Assembly: GCF_018282095.1 (NCBI RefSeq)
Contig: NZ_CP074127.1
Location: 62,001-126,000 of the forward strand
Origin: Pseudovibrio brasiliensis
GTDB lineage: Bacteria > Pseudomonadota > Alphaproteobacteria > Rhizobiales > Stappiaceae
Direction: 5' to 3'
Length of the DNA stretch: 64,000 bases
Shown piece after piece: positions 9,419-17,871 of the stretch. Every line of letters begins with the position of its first letter. The first letter of the stretch is position 1. The notes under the pieces are model-generated. The model was given only the letters and a program-made list of their open reading frames with translations, did no database searches and was not told the origin of the DNA. The position numbers and the translations under genes were made by a program.

Positions 9419-9929
9419 TTGCTAAGCTTTCCTGGCTCGTATTGCTTTGGTCGTTCAAACTGATGGCATCCACTGGGCAGGCCACGAGGCAAGCGCCGCA
9501 ACCGCTGCACTGGTCTGCGTCCAGTTGGATCTGTCCTGCTGGTGGTGTGCGCAGGTCAAACCGGAGAGCCCTTGGGTCACAGCAGTCAGTGCAGGTCCGG
9601 CAGGAAACGCCTTTCTGCAGCAAGCAGGCCTCTTGCTTTAAGTCTGCTGTAAGTCTCCAGGGTGCTTCTGAAAGGTCGAAGAGACCGTCTTCAGGGCACG
9701 CTTTTGCGCACTCTTCACAAAATGTGCATTCACCAACACCAGGTTTCAGAAATGGCCGGTGATCATCGCTGAACAGAATGCCTTCCGGGCAGGCTTTGAC
9801 GCATTCAAAGCAACCGGTGCATTTGTCTTCAATCCGTTGTTCGCTGGTCCATGGCGGACGAAACGGGTTCGCCACTTCTGGTTTAGCGCTTAAACGGGTA
9901 AAGAATGCTCTGCGAGAAAGGTTGGCCAC
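9411..9929 (-). CDS. napF: NapF, iron-sulfur protein of the nap operon
   Basis: NapF is a cytoplasmic ferredoxin-type accessory protein that interacts with NapA during its maturation. The 172-residue product has an N-terminal NLSRRAFF motif typical of NapF. Four Cys clusters follow, near residues 37-47, 68-78, 102-117 and 141-151; the third is an atypical CRTCTDCC. The start is probably GTG 9929, with AAGAGG about 5 bases ahead. An in-frame GTG at 9935 overlaps that ribosome site. The gene lies about 9 bases after napE. Confidence 0.92.
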   Translation of the reverse strand: MANLSRRAFFTRLSAKPEVANPFRPPWTSEQRIEDKCTGCFECVKACPEGILFSDDHRPFLKPGVGECTFCEECAKACPEDGLFDLSEAPWRLTADLKQEACLLQKGVSCRTCTDCCDPRALRFDLRTPPAGQIQLDADQCSGCGACLVACPVDAISLNDQSNTSQESLANA

Positions 9930-9938
9930 TGTCACCTC

Positions 9939-10118
9939 TTAGAATGATGGTGGGCCAAGCAGGATCTGCGACATCCAGATAAGGAAACCATATCCGGCAA
10001 CCGCTGCAGTCATCAGAACTGGGGCAAGGACAACTGCCAGCAAAAAGAATGCTGTGCGTTCACGACCTTTGCTCACTTCTGGAGTGGTAGTCTGGGTGTT
10101 TTGGCTTATGCCAGCCAT
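9939..10118 (-). CDS. napE: NapE, small membrane protein
   Basis: The true product is about 59 residues, starting at ATG 10118 (MAGISQNTQTTTPEVSKG). An upstream open extension to 10244 would cross the promoter. It has a charged SKGRERTAFF segment followed by one long hydrophobic helix (LLAVVLAPVLMTAAVAGYGF), which is the usual layout of NapE. Its function is unknown even in model organisms. It is the first gene of the operon. Confidence 0.88.
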   Translation of the reverse strand: MAGISQNTQTTTPEVSKGRERTAFFLLAVVLAPVLMTAAVAGYGFLIWMSQILLGPPSF

Positions 10119-10234
10119 TTGCGTACTCCGGTCTAACAGCTGCTTTTGACAGCTATTGATTGGAGCAGACACCGTTACGTTATACGTGCCCGCTCGTACG
10201 CGCAGGAACCTAGAGTAATTGTAAAAAACACAAA

Positions 10235-10248
10235 TTGATTGCACTCAA
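10235..10248 (-). promoter_or_regulatory. FNR/CRP-type box upstream of napE
   Basis: The plus strand reads TTGAT-TGCA-CTCAA, one base away from the FNR consensus TTGAT-N4-ATCAA. It is centred about 123 bases upstream of the napE start codon, a plausible place for oxygen-responsive activation of napEFDABC. A related Dnr/NnrR-type regulator would recognise the same motif. Confidence 0.6.
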
Positions 10249-10309
10249 TTTGGGATTAGTAGATTTTTTCTCTTTGATATTCCGCAATATATAAGTGCAT
10301 GATGCATTT

Positions 10310-10330
10310 CTAATATATAATCTATATTAG
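10310..10330. repeat. A+T-rich palindrome with CTAATATA arms
   Basis: Arms CTAATATA and TATATTAG are perfect, with a 5-base loop. A second related palindrome with CGCTAA/TTAGCG arms lies at 10368-10386, and both share the core CTAATATAT. Both sit between the nap promoter and the efflux terminator. They could be binding sites for a nucleoid or regulatory protein. Confidence 0.4.
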
Positions 10331-10367
10331 AATATTCAAATATATTAAAGTTTAACCTGTGAGGAAT

Positions 10368-10386
10368 CGCTAATATATATTTAGCG
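10368..10386. repeat. second A+T-rich palindrome
   Basis: CGCTAA and TTAGCG are separated by seven A/T bases. The left arm and spacer repeat the CTAATATAT core of the palindrome at 10310. Confidence 0.35.
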
Positions 10387-10444
10387 GCGAAATTCTGCGG
10401 ATTCACAGTGGGTTAAATACCAGATTTCGCAAGGTAAGTCCTTA

Positions 10445-10475
10445 ACAAAAAACGGCCTCCGCTAGGGGAGGCCGT
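10445..10475 (-). terminator. terminator of the RND efflux operon
   Basis: The perfect 9-bp stem ACGGCCTCC/GGAGGCCGT is followed on the minus strand by a run of six T. It lies 15 bases beyond the efflux pump stop codon. Confidence 0.9.
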
Positions 10476-10489
10476 ATCGTAAGGTTCAT

Positions 10490-13400
10490 TTAAGCTTTTT
10501 CCAGAGGGAAACCCTCAGGTTTTATATCTTCGTTATTCTTTGGGGATTTTTCTAAAATCGCGTGTTTTTCCTCGGTCTCACGAGCCTCTTTTCGCTCCAT
10601 TTGCGCATATTCCAATGCCTTATCGTGTTTGCCGAAGAAAAAGACACGAATATCTTCCGCGATTGCGACAAGTACTGGAATCAGGATCAAAGTAATAAGC
10701 GTCCCGAAAATCTCTCCGTAAGCCAGAGAGACAGCAGCCGGGATCAGGTACATGGCCTGCTCGGAGGTTTCGCTCATGAGCGGCATTAGACCAGCAACGG
10801 TTGTTGCCGTTGTCAGGAAGATCGCCTGAAAGCGATCCATGCCACTGCGCTCTGTCGCCTCGATATGCTCCACACCCTCCTCACGTAGGTGAAGGTAGTG
10901 AGTGACCATGACGAGGGAGTCGTTGACGATCACACCGATTAGGGCCAGCAAGCCGAAGATGGACATCATGCTGAACGGGATGCCGATGAGGGCATGACCC
11001 AATATGGCGCCGACAACACCGAATGGCACCACGGACATAATGATCAGTGGCTTGAAGTAGGACTTCAACGGGATTGCTAACAGGACAAAGATGAGGAAAC
11101 AGGTGATGATCAGGGCGCGGTTCATGTTGCCTTTCACTTCACCCATTTCCTCCAGTTCGCCACCCTGCTTAATTTTCACGCCGGGATACTTCTGTTGTAG
11201 TTGGGGCACAACATTCGTGAAGATATCCTGACCGAGCTCTGCAGGAGCAACGACCTGTTTATTGATGTCAGCTTCGATGGTGGCGACCTGATCGCCGTTT
11301 CTGCGGTACACGAACCCGGGCACGTAGCGCGCCTCGATGTTGGCGACAGATTGCAGAGTGACCCAGTCCCCGTTTGCACTGCGCAAGCGGGATTGCAGCA
11401 GATCCTCAATAGCGTCACGTGCGTCCAGCGTGTTGCGGACAATGACGCGGACCTCTGAGTTGCCACGCTGGATACGCTGAGCCTCACCGCCACCAAACTG
11501 GTTGGCGACCTGACTGGCGAGCCGCTCTGCCGTAAAGCCGAGATGGCGTGCTTCAGGTTTCAGTGTCAGGCGCAGCTCTGGCTGGCCCGCCTTAAAGGTG
11601 TCGCGCAGATTGCTGACGCCAGCACGTTTGCCAAGCTGTTCCGTCAGCTCAGCACTTGCCAGCTTCAGTTGCTCAGCATCTTCGCCAAACAGACGGATCT
11701 TGAAACCGCCACCGATCTCTTCAAAGCCCGAGAAGGTGAGCTTGGAAACACCTTCCAAAGTACCGGTACGGTCCTGCCAGTCACGCAGAATATCCGCTGT
11801 CTTAGCTTCTCCGCGTTCTTCCAGAGGACGCAGCTCTGCGTAGATGGTCGCATTGGTGCTGTCTGAAACAATGCGGAAGATGTTCTGGATGACGCCGCCA
11901 ACGTCCGGCTGTTCTTCGGCATATCGCCGATCAACCGCGTGGGCTATGTCTTCGATCAGCGTGATGTTGCTCTGTGTCAGATTGAACGGAGCCCGCGGAT
12001 CCATCTCCATGTTCACGACGATGTACTGCCCCGGAATTTCCGGGAAGAACACCGAATGGATTTTGCCCTTCCACATCAACCCAAACACGAGCGCCGCCAT
12101 GGCAATGAAGCCGACTAGAACAGCATAGCGCTGACGGATCGCCCATTTGAGGGTTGGGAGGTAGATGGTGTCGCGAAACCAGAATAAGCCACCACGCGCC
12201 ACACCCTGCACCTTGCCCCAGGAACGAGAGAAGATGTTCTGCTTCTTCTCATCTAACGAGATGTAAGCAAGGTGTGCTGGCAGAATGAACTTACTTTCAA
12301 ACAAAGAGAACAGCAGTGCCAGAATAACAATGCCGGAGAAGCTGCCGAGGATCTTGCCCAGCTCACTCTTCATCAGCAGCATCGGGAAGAAGGCTGCCGT
12401 CGTTGTCAACACACCGAAGATGGTGGCCACAGCGACTTTATGGACGCCTTCAGCCGTTCCCTTTAGTGGGTTCGCATAGCGCTTGCGTTGTTCAAAAACG
12501 CTTTCCCCCACGACCACGGCGTCATCCACGAGGATACCGAGGGCAATGATGAGGCCGAACGTGGTGATGTCGTTGAGCGAGTAGTCGATCCAGCCCGTGG
12601 TGGCCACAGCAAACGCACCGGCAAGGGAGATAGGAATGCCCATCGCAACCCAGAAGGCCAGCTTCATGTTGAGGAACAGCGACAACATCAGCAGCACGAG
12701 CGCCAGACCCTGAAGGGCGTTGGAGCTGAGAAGGCTGAGACGATCCTCGATATAGTCACTGGAGTTACCCCAAACATCCACTTTAACGCCGCTTGGCAGA
12801 GTGCTGCGGTAGTCTGCGATGATGCTCTTCACATCCTCAGAGACATTAATAAGGTTGTCTTTGCGGCCAATCAGGACTTCCAGTCCGACAGACTCTTTGC
12901 CGTTGAAGCGGGCTTCCATATCAATGTCAGCAAACGCATCTTCTACGGTGGCGATATCGCCCAGAGTTGTCGTGGTACCATCTTCCCACTCAATGATCGG
13001 GATGCGCTCGAAGTCGGCTTTATAATAGGCCTGGCTGTCAGCGCGCAAAGAGATGTAGCCGCCCTCGGTCTTCAGCGTGCCACCTGGGAAGTAAAGCGAT
13101 GACGCGCGGATGCGATTCATCACCTGCTCAGGCGTCAGGTTCAGGCGCTCAAGCGTGTACGGCTCCAGCCCGATCTTGATCTGCTCGGTCTGCAAGCCCC
13201 ACTGCTGCAGTCGAGACACCTCCGGGCTCGCCAACAGCTTGTTGCGTAACTGGCGGGCAATGCGCTGCAAGGTTTTGAAATCAGCATCCCCATAGACCTG
13301 CACAAACATGGCAGGCATATCCATGCTTTGCTTTTCAATAACAGGGCGCTCGGCCTTCTTTGGCAGGTTGTAGATGCCATCCACTTTCAGGCGGATGTCA

Positions 13401-13720
13401 TCCAGCAGTGTGCTGAGTTTGGTGTCGCTGGTTTTCTTGACAGAAACAGTTGAGAGCCCCGGCTGAGAGGTTGAGCTGATGTGTTTGACACCAGCCAACC
13501 CTTCAAGCGCCTTCTCCACCTTGCGAGTGATCTGCTTATCAACCTGCTCCGTGTAGCCATTGGGCAAGACAGTGGTGATCGTTACCGTATCCGCTGGCAG
13601 CTTGGGGAAGCCCTCAATACGGATGTTTATAAGAGAGGACACCCCGACAAGCAGGATGAACGCCATTATGAGATTGGCAGCGACCGGATTTCGGATGAAC
13701 CAGTTTGTGAGCCACGTCAT
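10490..13720 (-). CDS. RND-family efflux pump, inner-membrane subunit
   Basis: This 1076-residue proton-driven transporter belongs to the AcrB/MexF superfamily. It starts MTWLTNWFIRNPVAAN, the standard N-terminal amphipathic segment and first helix, and has two large periplasmic loops. The TM4 proton-relay motif ILVDDAVVVGE carries the Asp pair, and a second helix bundle follows from about residue 855. It would export hydrophobic or amphiphilic compounds together with the fusion protein encoded 3 bases upstream and an outer-membrane channel encoded elsewhere. The cytoplasmic tail is long, Lys/Glu-rich and not conserved. The substrate is unknown. HAE1 drug export is more likely than heavy metal export, because I do not see the charged methionine/metal relay features of CusA. 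Confidence 0.92.
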   Translation of the reverse strand: MTWLTNWFIRNPVAANLIMAFILLVGVSSLINIRIEGFPKLPADTVTITTVLPNGYTEQVDKQITRKVEKALEGLAGVKHISSTSQPGLSTVSVKKTSDTKLSTLLDDIRLKVDGIYNLPKKAERPVIEKQSMDMPAMFVQVYGDADFKTLQRIARQLRNKLLASPEVSRLQQWGLQTEQIKIGLEPYTLERLNLTPEQVMNRIRASSLYFPGGTLKTEGGYISLRADSQAYYKADFERIPIIEWEDGTTTTLGDIATVEDAFADIDMEARFNGKESVGLEVLIGRKDNLINVSEDVKSIIADYRSTLPSGVKVDVWGNSSDYIEDRLSLLSSNALQGLALVLLMLSLFLNMKLAFWVAMGIPISLAGAFAVATTGWIDYSLNDITTFGLIIALGILVDDAVVVGESVFEQRKRYANPLKGTAEGVHKVAVATIFGVLTTTAAFFPMLLMKSELGKILGSFSGIVILALLFSLFESKFILPAHLAYISLDEKKQNIFSRSWGKVQGVARGGLFWFRDTIYLPTLKWAIRQRYAVLVGFIAMAALVFGLMWKGKIHSVFFPEIPGQYIVVNMEMDPRAPFNLTQSNITLIEDIAHAVDRRYAEEQPDVGGVIQNIFRIVSDSTNATIYAELRPLEERGEAKTADILRDWQDRTGTLEGVSKLTFSGFEEIGGGFKIRLFGEDAEQLKLASAELTEQLGKRAGVSNLRDTFKAGQPELRLTLKPEARHLGFTAERLASQVANQFGGGEAQRIQRGNSEVRVIVRNTLDARDAIEDLLQSRLRSANGDWVTLQSVANIEARYVPGFVYRRNGDQVATIEADINKQVVAPAELGQDIFTNVVPQLQQKYPGVKIKQGGELEEMGEVKGNMNRALIITCFLIFVLLAIPLKSYFKPLIIMSVVPFGVVGAILGHALIGIPFSMMSIFGLLALIGVIVNDSLVMVTHYLHLREEGVEHIEATERSGMDRFQAIFLTTATTVAGLMPLMSETSEQAMYLIPAAVSLAYGEIFGTLITLILIPVLVAIAEDIRVFFFGKHDKALEYAQMERKEARETEEKHAILEKSPKNNEDIKPEGFPLEKA

Positions 13721-13723
13721 GGG

Positions 13724-14854
13724 TTAGTGCCCCGCTGGTGTTGGGGCAACATGCTGACCCGGCAGGAATGCAGCCATTGGCAACTTAACAACGCGGTTTT
13801 CACCTAAATCGCGCAAAACTTCGGGCATATGAACGATGATGTCTGTGTCATCGCGGAAGATGACGTCAGCCTCAAAGCGCTGCAGTTCGTCCTTGTTATT
13901 CAGGAACCAGATGAAGCCTTCCTGTGTCAACGCCGTTGCTGGCAACTTCAGGCTGTCTTGAACGGTTCGGCTTTGCAGCTCCACGGTGACGAACTCACCC
14001 GGTAGAATGGAGGTTTCAGGCGTGTTGATCACTTCCAGAAACAGCTGATACCTGCGGGATTTAGGGTCAAGGAACCCTCCGCCGCGCTGGATTTTGGCAA
14101 GGCCAACCATTTCCTTGCTGGAGTTATAGATCTTAGCCGGAAACTCCTGCCACGCTTTCTCCAGCAGATCCCACTGGTCTTTATCCAGCGAAACAGTAAT
14201 GTCCAGCTGCTCTGCGTCGAGCAGGGTGAAGAGCGTATCACCCACCGAGATACTTTGGCCGATGCTGACATGGCGTTTGGTTACAAACCCGCTGAACGGA
14301 GCTTTGATGGTGGTCGCATTCACATCGTACTGAGCGACTTTCACCTTCTGAACCGCAGCTTCCAGCGCTTTTTCGGCAACGCGCAACTCAGGAATGTGCA
14401 CGGCCATTTCTGGTGGCTCTTCCCGCGGATTTACCGCGCGCCAGTTCTTCAGCGCAAGAATGTGCTTGTTCTGCTTTTTCTTCAGATTGAACTCGGCAGT
14501 GGACTGCTGGTATCTGGCGTCTTCCAGCTGGGCTTCATAGGTGTGCTCTTCCAGCTGTGCCATGGCTTCGCCTTTGGCGACTTTCTTGCCCTCCAACGCT
14601 TGGGGGGCAACTGAGAGCAACTTGCCGGAGACCTGTGCTTTCAGGTCAGCCGTCCAGCGCGGGCGAACTTCCGCAAATACAGAGATATGGCCTGTGTTAT
14701 CGTTTGCCTGTGCGGTCACATAGCTGACAACCGGCAGCGCAACTTCTTTTTCTTCAATGTCGACATCACTTGTGTCTTCGAGCGAAAGAACATAGGTACC
14801 AACAGCTCCCAGCAGCACTAGTGCTGCTGACAACCACACAATCCGCTTGGACAT
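13724..14854 (-). CDS. RND efflux membrane fusion protein (HlyD/AcrA type)
   Basis: The 376-residue periplasmic adaptor is anchored by one N-terminal segment (residues 5-25). A lipoyl half with AEVRPRWTADLKAQVSGKL follows. A helical hairpin comes next, then the second lipoyl half TTIKAPFSGFVTKRHVSIGQ and beta-barrel/membrane-proximal domains. AGGAG precedes ATG 14854. The stop is 3 bases from the pump start, so the genes form an operon. It is divergent from the TetR gene and its paired operators. Confidence 0.92.
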   Translation of the reverse strand: MSKRIVWLSAALVLLGAVGTYVLSLEDTSDVDIEEKEVALPVVSYVTAQANDNTGHISVFAEVRPRWTADLKAQVSGKLLSVAPQALEGKKVAKGEAMAQLEEHTYEAQLEDARYQQSTAEFNLKKKQNKHILALKNWRAVNPREEPPEMAVHIPELRVAEKALEAAVQKVKVAQYDVNATTIKAPFSGFVTKRHVSIGQSISVGDTLFTLLDAEQLDITVSLDKDQWDLLEKAWQEFPAKIYNSSKEMVGLAKIQRGGGFLDPKSRRYQLFLEVINTPETSILPGEFVTVELQSRTVQDSLKLPATALTQEGFIWFLNNKDELQRFEADVIFRDDTDIIVHMPEVLRDLGENRVVKLPMAAFLPGQHVAPTPAGH

Positions 14855-14965
14855 TCAGTGCTCCTGAGCAATAGGTTAAATGAGGCAGATTTCAGAGTTT
14901 GTTGAAGGCCTATGAGATGGCCAGTTATCGCTGAGTGAACGCCTCGTGATCACACAAATCTTGAT

Positions 14966-14989
14966 TTATGAGACGGGTGTGTATCATAA
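14966..14989. promoter_or_regulatory. TetR-type operator 1
   Basis: TTATGA-N12-TCATAA, with two further pairing bases inside each arm (AC/GT). It shares the ATGAGAC half-site with the repeat at 14998-15019. The two centres are 31 bp apart, about three helical turns, between the divergent efflux and tetR genes. Confidence 0.6.
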
Positions 14990-14997
14990 TATTTATG

Positions 14998-15019
14998 TAT
15001 GAGACAAGTGCGTCTCATA
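14998..15019. promoter_or_regulatory. TetR-type operator 2
   Basis: A perfect 8-bp inverted repeat, TATGAGAC-N6-GTCTCATA. It ends a few bases before the tetR ribosome site, as expected for autorepression plus repression of the divergent efflux operon. Confidence 0.7.
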
Positions 15020-15033
15020 AAATGAGGGTGAAA

Positions 15034-15603
15034 ATGTTGTTGCGTGATAAAAGGGCTGTTAAGTCCCGCAGAGCCCTGATTGAAGCTGGACTGGCAGAAC
15101 TGCCCGTAAATCCAACGGCTTCTCTAACAGAGATAGCGGAGATTGCCGGAATAGGCCGTGCCACGCTTTACAGACACTTTGCTTCTCGTGAAGCGCTGAT
15201 TGAGGAAATTCTAGCGGTCAGCTTTGATGACTTGGTCAACGCGTTGATGCCGATGGAGAATGAAAACCTCCGCGGTAAAAAAGCCTTGCTGCGTGCTGTG
15301 GAATTGATGATGCCCCTGGCAGACCGTTTGCGATTCCTCTCGTCTTTCTGGCTCGAAGGGGAACGGGTTCTGAGCAAAGACCCGCGCTATGCCTTGATGG
15401 AAGAGGAGACGATGCTGGCCATTGAGCAAGCCAAGGAAGATGGCGATATCCGCACGGATTTGCCGACCCGATGGGTGATGAACACCTACGATACACTCAT
15501 CTTTACTGCCTGGGATATGAATGCCAGAGGTGAGGCCAGCATTGAGGAAGTCACGAGGCTTTTGACTACCACCCTCTTTGAGGGGGTGAGCCCTAAGACC
15601 TGA
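15034..15603 (+). CDS. TetR-family repressor of the RND operon
   Basis: I start at ATG 15034 (MLLRDKRAVKSRRAL) with GAGGG about 5 bases ahead. Earlier in-frame ATGs at 14968 and 14995 would place coding sequence across both operators. The 189-residue product has the TetR N-terminal helix-turn-helix: LTEIAEIAGIGRATLYRHFA, then SREALIEEI. Its C-terminal ligand domain has no recognisable specificity. It should bind the two inverted repeats upstream and control itself and the divergent efflux genes. Confidence 0.88.
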   Translation: MLLRDKRAVKSRRALIEAGLAELPVNPTASLTEIAEIAGIGRATLYRHFASREALIEEILAVSFDDLVNALMPMENENLRGKKALLRAVELMMPLADRLRFLSSFWLEGERVLSKDPRYALMEEETMLAIEQAKEDGDIRTDLPTRWVMNTYDTLIFTAWDMNARGEASIEEVTRLLTTTLFEGVSPKT

Positions 15604-15629
15604 CGGCTCAGGCGAGCCTCTTCACGCGC

Positions 15630-16076
15630 TCACGCATCATCAAGCCGTGCCTCTCTTTGCGGGGCGCGTTTGAAGGGCCCGGTCGCAGTAGCAATTAGTT
15701 GGTTCTTTTCATCAAATAGTTCTGCTTCAGCAAATAGGGTAGATTTGCCACCACCAACCACTTTGCCTTTGGCCACCAACCGCTTGCAGATTGCCGGGGC
15801 AACGAAGTTGACGGTGAGAGACAAAGTCACAAACGGCTGCTTTCCTGTTGGATCAACAGACGCGCTGCATGAAGCTCCGCAGGCGTTGTCCAGTAACATG
15901 GTCACGATTGCGCCGTGAACCACCCCGCTCCGGTTGGCATACTTCGCATCGATATCCAACGCACAAATTGCCGTGCCTTCTTCTGGAAACAACTCCAGCT
16001 CATACCCAATAAACCGCTGAAACTCGGTCTCGTCGCGAATGGAAATGGATTTATCGGTGTTGAATGAGTATGTCAC
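15630..16076 (-). CDS. PaaI-type hotdog thioesterase
   Basis: The 148-residue single hotdog domain has the helix motif VVHGAIVTMLLDNACG, which carries the catalytic Asp/Glu-equivalent region in acyl-CoA thioesterases of the PaaI/YiiD type. It would hydrolyse an aromatic or medium-chain acyl-CoA in the cytoplasm. The start is GTG 16076 with AGG 5 bases upstream. It is convergent with the TetR gene, 26 bases away. Confidence 0.82.
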   Translation of the reverse strand: MTYSFNTDKSISIRDETEFQRFIGYELELFPEEGTAICALDIDAKYANRSGVVHGAIVTMLLDNACGASCSASVDPTGKQPFVTLSLTVNFVAPAICKRLVAKGKVVGGGKSTLFAEAELFDEKNQLIATATGPFKRAPQREARLDDA

Positions 16077-16150
16077 AGCAGCCTAGTTCCCCTCAGGTCC
16101 AAGGCATACCAGTAGCTTACTCTTTCTCAGAAATCCATTTGACCATCCGG

Positions 16151-16648
16151 CTACGGCATCAGGATTTCCATGCGTTTGTGGAACTCGTTCCAGTTGCGGG
16201 TGAAACCCATCAAAGAGTAGTTGAGGGCCAACTGCTTTCTGTCGCCTGCCTTTCGTACAAGGATGGACATCTTTTCACCGCGCTTGAGGAAGTCGACGAC
16301 CGTCTGGTTCGCAGTAAAGGCAGCTTCGCAACCATCTGGATTGCAGGTGATCAGCTTCGCCTGAATAATAGCGGCCTGATCGATGCCGATGTTGATGCCA
16401 CTTGGGATGTGAATGCCCAACGGCAGCTTTACGATGCCAGCATAGGTGGTTGCGCTGAGTTTGCGAAAGGCGATGTTGTTAAACAGCGTTCCGTTTTGCA
16501 GGCGGATCTCGGCATACATCTGACATTGCTGCCGGCTGCATTGCACTGACCATTCTTCTTTTGCTTGAGCTGCGGAAGGAGCGAGAAGACCCCCGCCATG
16601 GAAAACCATGGCGAAGGCAACACAGAGAAATGTGAGAAGTCGGCTCAT
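16151..16648 (-). CDS. IalB-family periplasmic protein (module 2)
   Basis: This 165-residue protein with a signal peptide (cleavage near AAQA) is a close paralogue of the module-1 protein at 3415-3927. They share EEWSV-x-C, YAEIRL-x-NG, KLPLGIHIPSG, AKLITC-x-PDGCEAAF and LALNYSL-x-GFTR. AGGAGAGG precedes ATG 16648. It follows the stalk protein gene by 17 bases. The conserved pairing in two places suggests a joint task in the envelope; see findings. Confidence 0.8.
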   Translation of the reverse strand: MSRLLTFLCVAFAMVFHGGGLLAPSAAQAKEEWSVQCSRQQCQMYAEIRLQNGTLFNNIAFRKLSATTYAGIVKLPLGIHIPSGINIGIDQAAIIQAKLITCNPDGCEAAFTANQTVVDFLKRGEKMSILVRKAGDRKQLALNYSLMGFTRNWNEFHKRMEILMP

Positions 16649-16665
16649 ATGCCTCTCCTGCTAAA

Positions 16666-17871
16666 TTAGAATGAGAAACCCAAACCAGCACCGGCTGCGA
16701 CGTTGTCATCAAAGTCGGTCGCGACGGAGGCGGTAATTGCCATGTTGTCCATTGGCATGAACGCAGCTTTCATAGAGCCAGCAGATTTGCCTTTGAAGTG
16801 ACCGAAACCACCCGAGAGGGAGAGGCCGTTGTAGCCGCCCTGAATGATTGGCGCGTTGGCAATTGCGATCGCCATAGCGACACCTGCCTGCAGTTCATCG
16901 ACATCTTCTTCCAATGAGACAATGCGGGAGCTGTTGTTGGCGATAGCGTCGCTGTTGGCTGTAATCCGCTCCGCATTGCTGTTCACAGCAGCAACAACGC
17001 TGTTACGGGCCGTGCCGGTGAAGGTTGAGTTCAGATCAGCCAGTGATCCAACTTTTTCGTTCAGCTTGGTGACAGCGGAAACCACGGTGGTGTCTGCAGG
17101 CGTTGGGGCCTGAAGGTCGCTTGGTAGTGTGCTGATGTCGCCGATCTTGGCATCAACGGCGTTGAACGAAGCCAGAATACCGTTCGCCAGACCTTCGCCA
17201 TTCTCCAGTGCCTGAGCTGTCGCGCGGCCAGATGCATTGGCACCATTTGCGGTGGTGAATACGCTGTAATCTTCGTGCGGCTGTTGCTCGGTGGTATAGT
17301 CGCCGACAGCAGTACCAAGTGCAGCCAGATCTGCGGCCATGTCAGCCGGTAGAGCGCCACTGGTGAAGTCAGCTGCTACCGGATCCGCTGGGGCGTCCAT
17401 AGTGATCTTTTCACCTGCGGCCGCTTTGGCTTCTACATGATCCAGATAGGCCTTCCATTCGGTTTTGGCTGTCGTTCCGTCTTTCAGCGCACCTTCAATG
17501 GCGCGAACGTCTTCAACTGGTGTTCCAGTTGCATTTTTCAGTGGGTCTTTCACCGCATCAGAGATCGCTGCTGGGGCTGTTGTCTGAACGGTGCCGAACA
17601 GTTTTTCAAAATCGCTGATGGTTTGAGCGTTGTTTGCGATGTTCGCGGCGTTTCCGTTAATCTCATTTGCGAAGATGCGATCAACTCTCTGGTGTTGGGT
17701 GAGTTGTGCAGCAGTACTTTCATCAAAGGCTGTATCAGCGTTATCTGAGGAGCCTGTGTAATGGGTCACCACATCGCTGCCGTCAGTGGTGATGGTAATT
17801 GTGCCCGCGTGTGCCATGCCTGCACTCGCCAATAACGCGATGAATGCACATGAGTATTTAAGATGAGTCAT
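16666..17871 (-). CDS. small trimeric-autotransporter-like protein (module 2)
   Basis: The protein has 401 residues. The signal peptide ends after AHA-22, followed by GTITITTDG, which resembles ATITVSDG in module 1. The middle (about 60-300) differs from module 1: it is Ala/Asp-rich, with less regular heptads and no long run of IxxNT repeats. A short stalk (NSNAERITANSDAIANNSSR) leads into the anchor. The anchor, from SLEEDVDELQAGVAMA to GAGLGFSF, is nearly the same as that of the other copy. It is a YadA-like outer-membrane anchor with a different passenger. Function unknown. Confidence 0.72.
   Translation of the reverse strand: MTHLKYSCAFIALLASAGMAHAGTITITTDGSDVVTHYTGSSDNADTAFDESTAAQLTQHQRVDRIFANEINGNAANIANNAQTISDFEKLFGTVQTTAPAAISDAVKDPLKNATGTPVEDVRAIEGALKDGTTAKTEWKAYLDHVEAKAAAGEKITMDAPADPVAADFTSGALPADMAADLAALGTAVGDYTTEQQPHEDYSVFTTANGANASGRATAQALENGEGLANGILASFNAVDAKIGDISTLPSDLQAPTPADTTVVSAVTKLNEKVGSLADLNSTFTGTARNSVVAAVNSNAERITANSDAIANNSSRIVSLEEDVDELQAGVAMAIAIANAPIIQGGYNGLSLSGGFGHFKGKSAGSMKAAFMPMDNMAITASVATDFDDNVAAGAGLGFSF

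Larger units (their letters stand above)
10119..10489. other. nap promoter region and 3' flank of the efflux operon
   Basis: There is no gene here. From napE outward it holds an FNR-like box at 10235-10248, then a very A+T-rich stretch with two palindromes (10310-10330 and 10368-10386), then the terminator of the RND operon at 10445-10475. Confidence 0.6.
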
